DNA of 64,000 nucleotides from JBFAPK01 sp040676675. Lineage in GTDB: Bacteria; Actinomycetota; Actinomycetes; Mycobacteriales; Micromonosporaceae. This document shows positions 41,546-50,000 of this stretch, one piece after another. Each line of letters opens with the position of its first letter. Position 1 is the stretch's first letter. The notes under the pieces were generated by a model, which worked only from the letters and a program-made list of their open reading frames with translations, ran no database searches and was not told the DNA's origin. Position numbers and translations under genes: made by a program. Location of the stretch: NCBI RefSeq assembly GCF_040676675.1, contig NZ_JBFAPK010000033.1, forward strand, positions 1 to 64,000. The letters are read 5' to 3'.

Positions 41546-41877
41546 GCGGTACCCAGGACCGGCTGCCGCTCGGCCCGCCCGGACCGTCCGGGGTCCGGGT
41601 CGGGCCGGGCATTCCGACTGCCGGCGAGATCGTTCAGGTCTCCCGCGCGGCGAGTGTTCAGTTCGTCGACGCGTTCTGGTTCCGGGTGATCCGGGCGCAC
41701 GACTGGTCGACGTACGAGGGGTGGGTGTGGCTGGACGGGTACGTCCTGGATGGTCGGGGTGACGCGGTCGAGCGGCGGACGATCTGGGTGCAGTACGCCG
41801 GGCTGCGCCGGGTCCGGCCGCGAGCGTCGACACCGCGCCAGCCGGTACGCACGAACCGGTCCCCGATACGGCGGTGA
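41542..41877 (+). CDS. Hypothetical protein (111 aa)
   Basis: Last of the four coupled genes. The central part (about residues 27-90) is Trp/Tyr/Val-rich and probably beta-stranded: EIVQVSRAASVQFVDAFWF, RVIRAHDWSTYEGWVWLDGY, RTIWVQYAGLRRV. The tail is basic. No family is recognised. The repeated statement of strands with aromatic residues is compatible with an OB- or SH3-like small barrel, which is only a guess. The stop codon lies at the start of the bidirectional hairpin at 41873-41909. Confidence 0.62.
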   Translation: MSGTQDRLPLGPPGPSGVRVGPGIPTAGEIVQVSRAASVQFVDAFWFRVIRAHDWSTYEGWVWLDGYVLDGRGDAVERRTIWVQYAGLRRVRPRASTPRQPVRTNRSPIRR

Positions 41878-41909
41878 CCGCCGGACCCGACTGGGGTCCG
41901 GCGGCCACC
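41873..41909. terminator. Bidirectional hairpin terminator
   Basis: A 16-bp stem with one mismatch (41873-41888 with 41894-41909) and a 5-base loop separates the small-ORF operon from the first large subtilase on the opposite strand. It shares the GGTCCGGCGGCCACC type of sequence with the hairpin at 46633-46668. Confidence 0.75.
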
Positions 41910-41932
41910 GGTAATCAGGTGTCGGTTATTCG

Positions 41933-42252
41933 GGTGCTGGTCAGATTCCGCCGACCCGGCTGTCGCAGGGGGAGACGGGATCGAGGGTGAAGTCGAGGGT
42001 CGACACGAAGCCGGCCTCGATCTGTTGGTTCGTCACCTCGGGGATCCAGCCGTCCTTGGCGACGATGACCTGGTACTTGCCCTTTGGCAGCCAGTAGGCG
42101 TACTTGCCCTGGCCGTCGGCGGTGAGGGTGTAGCCGGCCTTGGTGCCGAGGTTGAGCCGGATGGTGGCCTTGACCGGTACGCGGGTGCCGTCGCAGGTCT
42201 GGCCGGTGACGGTGCCCTGGACCTTGCCCCAGGTCTCCGGCGGCGAGACGTT
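41933..42252. repeat. 320-bp near-identical block, copy A
   Basis: This 3'-terminal block of the first large subtilase matches 46696-47015 with only three base differences that I can find. The match starts 8 bases beyond the stop codon and ends sharply inside both genes. Confidence 0.9.
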
Positions 42253-45200
42253 GAGCTTGATCCCCACGCTCGACACCTGGTACGGGGTGTTGGACTTGAA
42301 GCCCAGCTCACCCGTGTAGGTGCCCGGCTGGTCGACCCCGGCCTCGGCGGTGGCGGTCAGCGTGACCGTCACCTTCTGCGACGCGCCCGGCGCCAACGTG
42401 AACGTGGTCGGTGACTCGCTCAGCCACGACACGTCCCCGGCCTGGTCGCAGAGTTCGAGGCCGCCGAGCCGCTCGACCTCCTTGGCTCCCACGAAGGACG
42501 ACGGCGAACCGCCGATCTTGTAGGCGCCGCAGGCGCCGGCACCCCGGTACCGGAGGAACTGGTTGTTCGGCAGGTCCCGCCACGCCCCGGCGGCCGGGTC
42601 GTACCCGACGGTCCGGTTGGTGATCGCGGTCGAGTTGCCGGTCACCCCGCCCGAGATGACGAGCAGGCCACCGGCGGCCGCGTACTGGGAACCCCACAGG
42701 TCGATCGGCAGGTCGGGCAGGGCCGTCCAGGTCCCGCCCGCCGGGTCGTACGAGTAGGCGTCCTTGTACGCGGTCGTGCCCGCCGAGCCGCCGCCGCAGT
42801 AGACGCTGGTGCCGATGCCGCCGCAGGAGCCCCAGGCGAAGGCGTGCGGGTAGTTGGCGCCGGTGCTGAACGCGCCGGTCGCCGGGTCGAAGACGACCGT
42901 CTTGTTCGAACTGGCGCAGCTACCGTCGCTGCAGCCACCGACCAGGTAGACCACGCCGTCGACCACGGCCGCGCCGGCCGCCGCCGTCGGTGCCGGGTTG
43001 GTCGCGCCGGCCACGGTGCTCCAGGCGTTGCTCGCCGGGTCGTAGACGTCGACCGAGGCGACCGGCGCCCCGCTCGCGCTCCACCCGCCGAGGACGTAGA
43101 GCTTGCCGTTCACCGCCACCGCCGAGGCCTTCGCCCGCGCGGTCGGCAGGTCCGGCAGCGCGCTCCAGCTGTTCGCCTCGGGGTCGTAGACCCACGCCTT
43201 GCGCTCGTTGCCGGTGTTGGTGCCGCCGCCGACGGAGTAGACCTTCCCGTCGAGCGCCGCCGCGGCGTTGTCGTAGATCGCCGCCGGGAGGTCGGCGACC
43301 CGGGCCCAGGCCTCGTCCACCTGCGGGGCGGCCGAGACCGGGGCGGCCCCGTACCGGACGCCGGTGCTGGCGGTGGTGAGGCCCTTCACCTTCTGCTCGG
43401 TCGGCTTCGCGCCGGTGAGCGAGAGCAGCGAGAACTGGCCGGAACGCTCCAGCAGCTCCACCGTCGCCGGCGCGCTACCGGTGTTCTTCAGCGTCACCGT
43501 CGTGCTGCGGGTGCTGCCGTACGGCTGGTGCGACTCGATGTTGCCGCCGGTGACGCTCAGCCGGCCGGCCTTGAGGGCGAAGTCGGCCTTGCGGGTGCCG
43601 TTGGTGACCACCGAAACCTGCTTCGACAGCGACTCGTACGGCGTCTTCACGGCCGTGAACGGGTGCTCGCCGCTCAGGCTGGAGAAGAGCCAGTAGAAGC
43701 CGTCGCCGATGTTCGGGTCGTCCGGGGTCGCCGCGCTGACGCCCTTCTCGGTCGCCGCGTCCGGGCTGGACACGGTCACCCCGTTGAGCGCGGTACCGGT
43801 GTTCTTGTCGGTGGTGAAGCCGGCGACCAGGCCACCCCCGGTCGGGGTGCAGACCCGGTTGACCACCTGCAGGTTGTCGATCTCCCACCACCAGGCGAAG
43901 GTGCCCCGGAAGCGGAACCGGATCTGGACGTTGGCCTTGCCGGCGACCGGGGCGAGCGAGACCTCCTCGACCACCGGGCCGCGCCGGCTGGCGGTCTGGT
44001 GCCAGACGTTGGCCCAGGTGGCGCCGCCGTCGCTGGTCACGTCGATGTCGGCGCTGTCGCCGCTGTTCACCGCCCGCCAGTCGCTGTTGAACTTCACGTA
44101 CGGCGCGCTGACGGCCGAGAAGTCGAGCGCCGGCGTGACCAGGTCGGTGTCCTGGGTGTTGCCGGTACCGAGCTGGTCGCTGTCGACGATCGCGAAGCCG
44201 CCGCTGCCGCCGGTGAGGTTGCCCCGGCGGCCGAGGTCCTCGAAGGTCCAGCCGCCGTCCTCGGTCCGGTTCACCACGGACCAGCCGGCCGGCTTGGCGG
44301 TGGTGTCGAAGCTCTCGGCGAGCAGCGGCGTACCGACGCTGACCGAGTAACCGGCGGCGGTGCAGGCGGCCTGCACCGGTACCGGGATGTTGACGGTGGT
44401 CGCGGCGGCGGCGACCGCCACGTCCCGGGTCACCGTCTGGTAGCCCGGGTAGCGGGCGCTGACGGTCAGCCGGTAGCTCGCGTTGCCCGGCACCGAGAAG
44501 GAGTACCTGCCGGTGATCGGGTCGGTGAAGACCGGGCCGCCCGGCTTGCCCGCGATCTCGATCGACGCGTACAGCGGCCAGCCGTGCCCCGAGCCGTCGG
44601 TGACCTTGCCGGAGACGGTGACCGTCGGCGCGGCGACCAGCGCGAAGTTCTTCGTGACCGCGCCGCCCTCACCGACGGTGACGGTCGCGGTCTGGCCCGC
44701 GTAGCCGTACGCGCTGACGCTCAGCTCGAACGTGCCGGCCTCGACGGTGAGCGCGTAGCGGCCGTCCGCGCCGGTGGTGGCGGTGCGGGACCCGGCGCTG
44801 ACCGTCGCGCCGGCCACCGGGGCGCCGCCCGCGGAGTTGGTGACGGTACCGCTGACCCGGCCGATCGGTCCGCGCGGTGCGGCCGTGACGGCCTGGTACA
44901 CGTTGAGCCGGCCCTCGCCGAAGATGTTGTTGTCGTCGACGGTGCCGCCGCAGCCGAGCGCGTTGACGTCGGTGGCGGTCTGGTCGAGCAGCGCCTCGGT
45001 GGCGGTGATGTCACCGCGCAGGCTGGACGCGGCGGCCCAGATCAGTGCGACGGCCCCGGCGAGGTGCGGGGTCGCCATCGAGGTGCCGTTGAAGGCGGCG
45101 TAGCCGCCGCCCGGGATGCTGGAGCGCACGTTGACGCCCGGAGCGGCGATGTCCGGCTTGGTGCGGCCGTCGAGGGTCGGTCCCTTGTTCGAGAAGCTGC

Positions 45201-46332
45201 CGATGTTGTTGTTGACGTCGTACGCGCCCACGGCGTACGAGGAGAGGTTGTCACCGGGCGAGCTGGCCGAGCCGCAGGGGGCCGTGCCGAGGGTGTTGCC
45301 GGAGGCGAACGCCGGGAAGATGCCGGCCGCGCGCCAGGCGGTGACGGTCTGCTCGTACCAGGTGTCGCCGCGACCGCCGCCCCAGGAGTTGTTCACGATG
45401 TCCGGGTGCAGGTCGGGGCGCGGGTTCTGGCCGTTGAGGTCGGTCGGGGCGAGGACCCACTGGCCGGAGGCGAGCAGCGAGTCCTCGGAGCAGTTGTCGC
45501 TCTCGCAGCCCTTCGCGGCGATCCACTTGGCACCCGGGGCGACGCCGACCTGGTTGCCCGCGCCGTCGTCGCCGACCATGGTCCCCATCGTGTGGGTGCC
45601 GTGGTCGTTGTTGTCGCAGGGCGCGGCCGTCGCGCAGACCTCGGCGGGGTCGAACCAGTTGTAGTTGTGGTCGAAGCTGCCGTTGCCCAGGTTGCCGCGG
45701 TACTTGCCGACCAGCGCCGGGTGGTCGTACTCGACGCCGGTGTCGATGTTGGCGACGACGATGCCCTCGCCGCGGTCGCCGTACTCGGACCAGACCCGGG
45801 GTGCCTCGATGTTGGTCAGGCCCCACTCGGCGGCGGCGGGGGCGGCCGTGGTGCTGGCCGTCCGCGCGGTCGGCTTGACCAGGGGGTAGACCTTCACCGG
45901 CTCGATCCGGGCCACCTCGGGGCGGGCGGCGATCGAGTCGACGAGGGCCTTGTCGCCGCGTACCCGCAGCGCGTTGGCGATCCAGTACGAGGTGTAGTCG
46001 ATCTTCTTGGCGTCCAGGTCGGCCCGGAGCCCGGCCTGGCTGCGCTCGGCGGTACCGGTCAGCTGCCGGTAGACCTCGGTGGCCTTCGCGCCGGAGTCGC
46101 GCGGGCCGGCCGTACCGTCGAACGTGGCCCGGTCCCGGAGATAGACCATGAAGTCGGTGCTCTCCTGGCCGGAGAGCGCCTTGAGTACCTGCGCGTCCAC
46201 CGTGGCGCTCGGGGTGGCGGCCGAGGCGAGCACGGGCTGCGCCGTGACGCCGAGCACGACCGCCGCGAGGACGGTGAGCGAACGCCGGAGTCTGGACCGG
46301 CCCATGGCCCAGCTCCCTCGTCGTCGTGACAT
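41941..46332 (-). CDS. Large secreted subtilase (S8) with Kelch repeats, copy A
   Basis: A 1463-aa secreted protein. A signal peptide ends near residue 38. An I9-like propeptide (about 45-150) contains QLTGTAERSQAGLRADLDAK. The catalytic domain has Asp197 (IDTGV), His244 (DHGTHTMG), oxyanion Asn346 (ASGN) and Ser418 (NGTSMATPH). Two carboxypeptidase-regulatory-like beta domains follow, then a MAM/jelly-roll-like domain (GGSGGFAIVDSDQ ... WWWEIDNLQVV), a third beta domain, Kelch repeats (GKVYSVGGG, GKLYVLGGWS, GVVYLVGGCS), an APGASQKVTVTLTATAEAG domain and a final regulatory-like domain. The Kelch propeller probably binds a protein or glycan. GGGAGGAAAC precedes the ATG at 46332. It is a tandem paralogue of 46704-51095. 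Confidence 0.9.
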   Translation of the reverse strand: MSRRRGSWAMGRSRLRRSLTVLAAVVLGVTAQPVLASAATPSATVDAQVLKALSGQESTDFMVYLRDRATFDGTAGPRDSGAKATEVYRQLTGTAERSQAGLRADLDAKKIDYTSYWIANALRVRGDKALVDSIAARPEVARIEPVKVYPLVKPTARTASTTAAPAAAEWGLTNIEAPRVWSEYGDRGEGIVVANIDTGVEYDHPALVGKYRGNLGNGSFDHNYNWFDPAEVCATAAPCDNNDHGTHTMGTMVGDDGAGNQVGVAPGAKWIAAKGCESDNCSEDSLLASGQWVLAPTDLNGQNPRPDLHPDIVNNSWGGGRGDTWYEQTVTAWRAAGIFPAFASGNTLGTAPCGSASSPGDNLSSYAVGAYDVNNNIGSFSNKGPTLDGRTKPDIAAPGVNVRSSIPGGGYAAFNGTSMATPHLAGAVALIWAAASSLRGDITATEALLDQTATDVNALGCGGTVDDNNIFGEGRLNVYQAVTAAPRGPIGRVSGTVTNSAGGAPVAGATVSAGSRTATTGADGRYALTVEAGTFELSVSAYGYAGQTATVTVGEGGAVTKNFALVAAPTVTVSGKVTDGSGHGWPLYASIEIAGKPGGPVFTDPITGRYSFSVPGNASYRLTVSARYPGYQTVTRDVAVAAAATTVNIPVPVQAACTAAGYSVSVGTPLLAESFDTTAKPAGWSVVNRTEDGGWTFEDLGRRGNLTGGSGGFAIVDSDQLGTGNTQDTDLVTPALDFSAVSAPYVKFNSDWRAVNSGDSADIDVTSDGGATWANVWHQTASRRGPVVEEVSLAPVAGKANVQIRFRFRGTFAWWWEIDNLQVVNRVCTPTGGGLVAGFTTDKNTGTALNGVTVSSPDAATEKGVSAATPDDPNIGDGFYWLFSSLSGEHPFTAVKTPYESLSKQVSVVTNGTRKADFALKAGRLSVTGGNIESHQPYGSTRSTTVTLKNTGSAPATVELLERSGQFSLLSLTGAKPTEQKVKGLTTASTGVRYGAAPVSAAPQVDEAWARVADLPAAIYDNAAAALDGKVYSVGGGTNTGNERKAWVYDPEANSWSALPDLPTARAKASAVAVNGKLYVLGGWSASGAPVASVDVYDPASNAWSTVAGATNPAPTAAAGAAVVDGVVYLVGGCSDGSCASSNKTVVFDPATGAFSTGANYPHAFAWGSCGGIGTSVYCGGGSAGTTAYKDAYSYDPAGGTWTALPDLPIDLWGSQYAAAGGLLVISGGVTGNSTAITNRTVGYDPAAGAWRDLPNNQFLRYRGAGACGAYKIGGSPSSFVGAKEVERLGGLELCDQAGDVSWLSESPTTFTLAPGASQKVTVTLTATAEAGVDQPGTYTGELGFKSNTPYQVSSVGIKLNVSPPETWGKVQGTVTGQTCDGTRVPVKATIRLNLGTKAGYTLTADGQGKYAYWLPKGKYQVIVAKDGWIPEVTNQQIEAGFVSTLDFTLDPVSPCDSRVGGI

Positions 46333-46489
46333 GTTTCCTCCCCACGTATTCGGTGCCCCGGTCCCCACCGGTCACCGATCGGGCGGTACCGGGATGTCCC
46401 GTACCGCCGGCCGCGCGCGGGGGTGGTCTCGGGTAACTGAAGGTGGCCCCCGCGTCGGCTATGAGTCATGCTGTGCGTCGCAGTGTTAA

Positions 46490-46547
46490 TGATCAATGCC
46501 TCTCGATGAGCAGTATTCGGGCAGTAGCTGGGCGGGATTGGGTCAGC
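46490..46547 (-). promoter_or_regulatory. Conserved element upstream of subtilase A
   Basis: This 58-base stretch resembles 51245-51302 upstream of subtilase B: both start with TGATCAA, share ATTCGGGCAGT and GGGCGG, and end with GTCAGC. It lies about 160-215 bases before the start codon. The rest of 46333-46632 holds no gene. Confidence 0.6.
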
Positions 46548-46632
46548 GACCCGACCCGTCGTACTGATCTTGGTCGATTGATCTCTCGACCGACGCCGCT
46601 GCGAATGCCCGCGCGACGGGCGCAGATGCGGC

Positions 46633-46668
46633 GGTGGCCGCCGGATCGCGGGGGATCCGGCGGCCACC
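46633..46668 (-). terminator. Hairpin terminator after subtilase B
   Basis: A perfect 15-bp stem (46633-46647 with 46654-46668) with a 6-base loop lies 35 bases beyond the stop of subtilase B. It separates that gene from the upstream region of subtilase A. Confidence 0.78.
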
Positions 46669-46695
46669 GATGGTGCGATGTAGATCGATGGATCA

Positions 46696-47015
46696 GGTGC
46701 TGGTCAGATTCCGCCGACCCGGCTGTCGCAGGGGGAGACGGGATCGAGGGTCAGGTCGAGGGTCGACACGAAGCCGGCCTCGATCTGTTGGTTCGTCACC
46801 TCGGGGATCCAGCCGTCCTTGGCGACGATGACCTGGTACTTGCCCTTCGGCAGCCAGTAGGCGTACTTGCCCTGGCCGTCGGCGGTGAGGGTGTAGCCGG
46901 CCTTGGTGCCGAGGTTGAGCCGGATGGTGGCCTTGACCGGTACGCGGGTGCCGTCGCAGGTCTGGCCGGTGACGGTGCCCTGGACCTTGCCCCAGGTCTC
47001 CGGCGGCGAGACGTT
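46696..47015. repeat. 320-bp near-identical block, copy B
   Basis: The partner of 41933-42252, covering the 3' end of the second large subtilase gene. Beyond the block the two genes are clearly diverged. Confidence 0.9.
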
Positions 47016-50000
47016 CATCGTCACGCCAACCGCCGGCACCTGGTACGGGGTGTCCGACCGCAGCGCCAACTGCGAGCGGTACGTCCCCGGCTGGTCGATC
47101 CCGGCCTCGGCGGTGGCGGTCAGGGTGACCGTCACCTTCTGCGACGCGCCCGGCGCCAGCGTGAAGCTGACCGGCGTCGTGCCGAGCCACGCCGCGTCGC
47201 CGCCGCCCTCGCAGTCGCCGAGGTCGCCGAGCTTCTCGGACTCCTTGCCCGCCACGAACGGCGCGGGCGCCCCGCCGACCTTGTACGCGCCGCAGGCGAG
47301 CGCGCCCCGGTACACCGGGAAGCCGACGTTCGGCAGGTCCTTCCAGGCACCCGCCGCCGGGTCGTAGGCCACCGTCCGGTTGGTCAGACCCGACGAGTTG
47401 TTCGCCACACCACCGGCGAGCACCAGCAGGCCGCCGGCCGCGGCGCTCTGCGCGCCCCACATGTCCAGCGGGGCGTCCGGCAGCGCGGTCCACTGGTCCG
47501 CCGCCGGGTCGTAGGAGTAGGCGTTCTTGAAGGTCGCCGACCCCGAGGTGCCACCGGCGCAGTAGACGCCGGTGCCGATGCCGCCGCAGGCCATCCAGCC
47601 CACCGACTTCGGGTACTTGGCGGCGGTGCTGAAGCTGCCCGACGCCGGGTCGAAGACGACCACCCCGTCCGTCGTCGCGCAGGTGCCGTTGGTGCAGCCG
47701 CCGACCAGGTAGACCTTGCCGTCGACCACGGCCGTGCCCACGGCCGAGGCCGGTGCCGGGTTGGTGGCGCCGAGCGTGCTCCACGAGCCGCTCGCCGGGT
47801 CGAAGACGTCGACCTCGGCGACCGGGGTGCCGTCGGTGGCCCAGCCGTCGAGCAGGTAGACCTTGCCGTCGACCGCCACGGCGGAGCCCTTCGCCCGGAC
47901 CCGGGGCAGGTCGGGCAGCGCGCTCCAGGAGTTGGCCTCCGGGTCGTAGACCCAGGCCTTGCGCTCGGTGCCGGTGTTGGTGCCGCCACCGAAGGAGTAG
48001 ACCTTGCCGTCGAGGATCGCGGCGGCGTTGTCGAAGACCGCCGACGGCATGTCGGCGATCCGGGTCCAGGCGCTGTCGGCCATCGGGCCGGCCGAGGCCG
48101 GCGCGGCGGAGTACCGCACCCCGGTCATGGCCGGGCTGAGGCCCTTGAGCTGCCGCTCCACCAGCGGCGCGCCCGGCTTCGAGAGCAGGTCGAACTTGCC
48201 GGACCGCTCCAGCAGGTCGACCTTGGCCGGTGCGCTACCGGTGTTCTTGACGGTCACCGTCGTGCTGCGGGTGCTGCCGTACGGCTGATGCGACTCGATG
48301 GTGGCCGGACCGATGGTGAGCCGGCCCGCCTTGAGCGCGAAGTCCGCCTTCTTGACGGCGTTCGGGGCCACCGTGACGTCCTTCGCCAGCGCCTGGTACG
48401 GCGACTTCGTCGCGTTGAGCGAGTGCGCGCCGGTCAGGCTGGAGAAGAACCAGTAGAACCCGTCGCCGATGTTCGGGTCGTCCGGCGTGGCCGCCGAGAC
48501 GCCCTTGTCCTGCGGCTGGTCCACGCTGGTCACCGTCACCCCGTTGAGGGCCTCGCCGGTGTTCTTGTCGGTGGTGAAGCCGGTGACCAGGCCACCCGCG
48601 AGCGGGGTGCAGACCCGGTTGATCACCTGTACGTTGTCGACCTCCCAGAACCAGGCGAAGCTGCCGTTATACCGGAAGCGCAGCAGGACGTTCGCCTTGC
48701 CGGCGACCGGGGTCAGCGGCACCTCCTCGACGCGCGGGCCGCGCCGGGAGTTGTTCTGGTGCCAGACGTTGGTCCAGTTCGCGCCGCCGTCGGCGCTGAC
48801 GTCGATGTCGGCGGTGTTGTCGCCGCCCACGGCCCAGAAGTCGCTGTTGAACTTCAGGTACGGCGCGGTGATCCCGGAGAGGTCCATCGCCGGCGCCACC
48901 AGGTCGCTGTCCTGCGTCTTGCCGTTGCCGAAGTGGTCGCTGTCGATGATGGCGAAGCCACCGCTGCCGCCGGTCAGGTTGCCCCGCTCGCCCTCGTCGG
49001 TGAAGGTCCAGCCGCCACCGTCGGTGCGGTTCGCCACCGACCAGCCGGCCGGCGCCGAGGTGCCGTCGAAGCTCTGGCCCAGCACCGGCTCGCCCAGGGT
49101 GGCGGAGTAGCCGGCGACCGTGCAGGCCGCGTCGACCGGGACGGTGAGGTTCGCCGTCTTCGTGCCCGTACCGAGGTCCAGCGTGGTCTGCACCGGCTGG
49201 TAGCCCGGGTAGCGGGCGGTGGTGGTCAGCCGGTAGCTGGTGTTGCCCGGCACCGTGAAGCTGTACTTGCCGGTGGTCGGGTCGGTGAAGACCGGGCCGC
49301 CGGGCCGGCCGGCGATCTCGATCGACGCGTACAGCGGCCAGCCGTGCCCCGAGCCGTCGGTGACCTTGCCGGTGACCGTCACCGGCGGGGTCTCGACCAG
49401 CGCGAAGTCCTTCGTGACCGCGCCGCCCTCGGGAACGGTCAGGGTGACCGCCTGGTCGGCGTAGCCGTACGCGCTGGCGGTGACGGTCTGCTCGCCGGCC
49501 GAGAGCGTCAGCGAGTAGTGGCCGTCGGTGCCGGTGGTGGCGCTGCGCGCCCCGGCGGTGATGGTGGCACCGGCCAGCACGGCGCCGGTGGCGCTGTTGG
49601 TGACCGTGCCCGTGGCCTGGCCGACCGGTCCGCGCGGTGCGCCCGTGACGGCCCGGTACGCGTTGAGCCGGCCCTCGCCGAAGATGTTGTTGTTGTCGAC
49701 GGTGCCGCCGCAGTCGAGCGCGTCGACGTCGGTGGCGGTGTCGCCGAGCAGCGTCTCCGTGGTGGTGACGTCGCCGCGCAGGCTCGGCGCCGCCGACCAG
49801 ACCAGCGCGACCGTGCCGGCGAGGTGCGGCGTGGCCATCGAGGTGCCGTCGTACTCGTCGTACGCGTTACCCGGCACGCTGGAGCGGACGCTCACGCCCG
49901 GGGCCGCGATGTTCGGCTTGGTCCGGCCGTCGACCGTGGGCCCCTTGTTCGAGAAGTCGGCGATGTTGTTGTTGACGTCGTACGCGCCCACGGCGTACGA

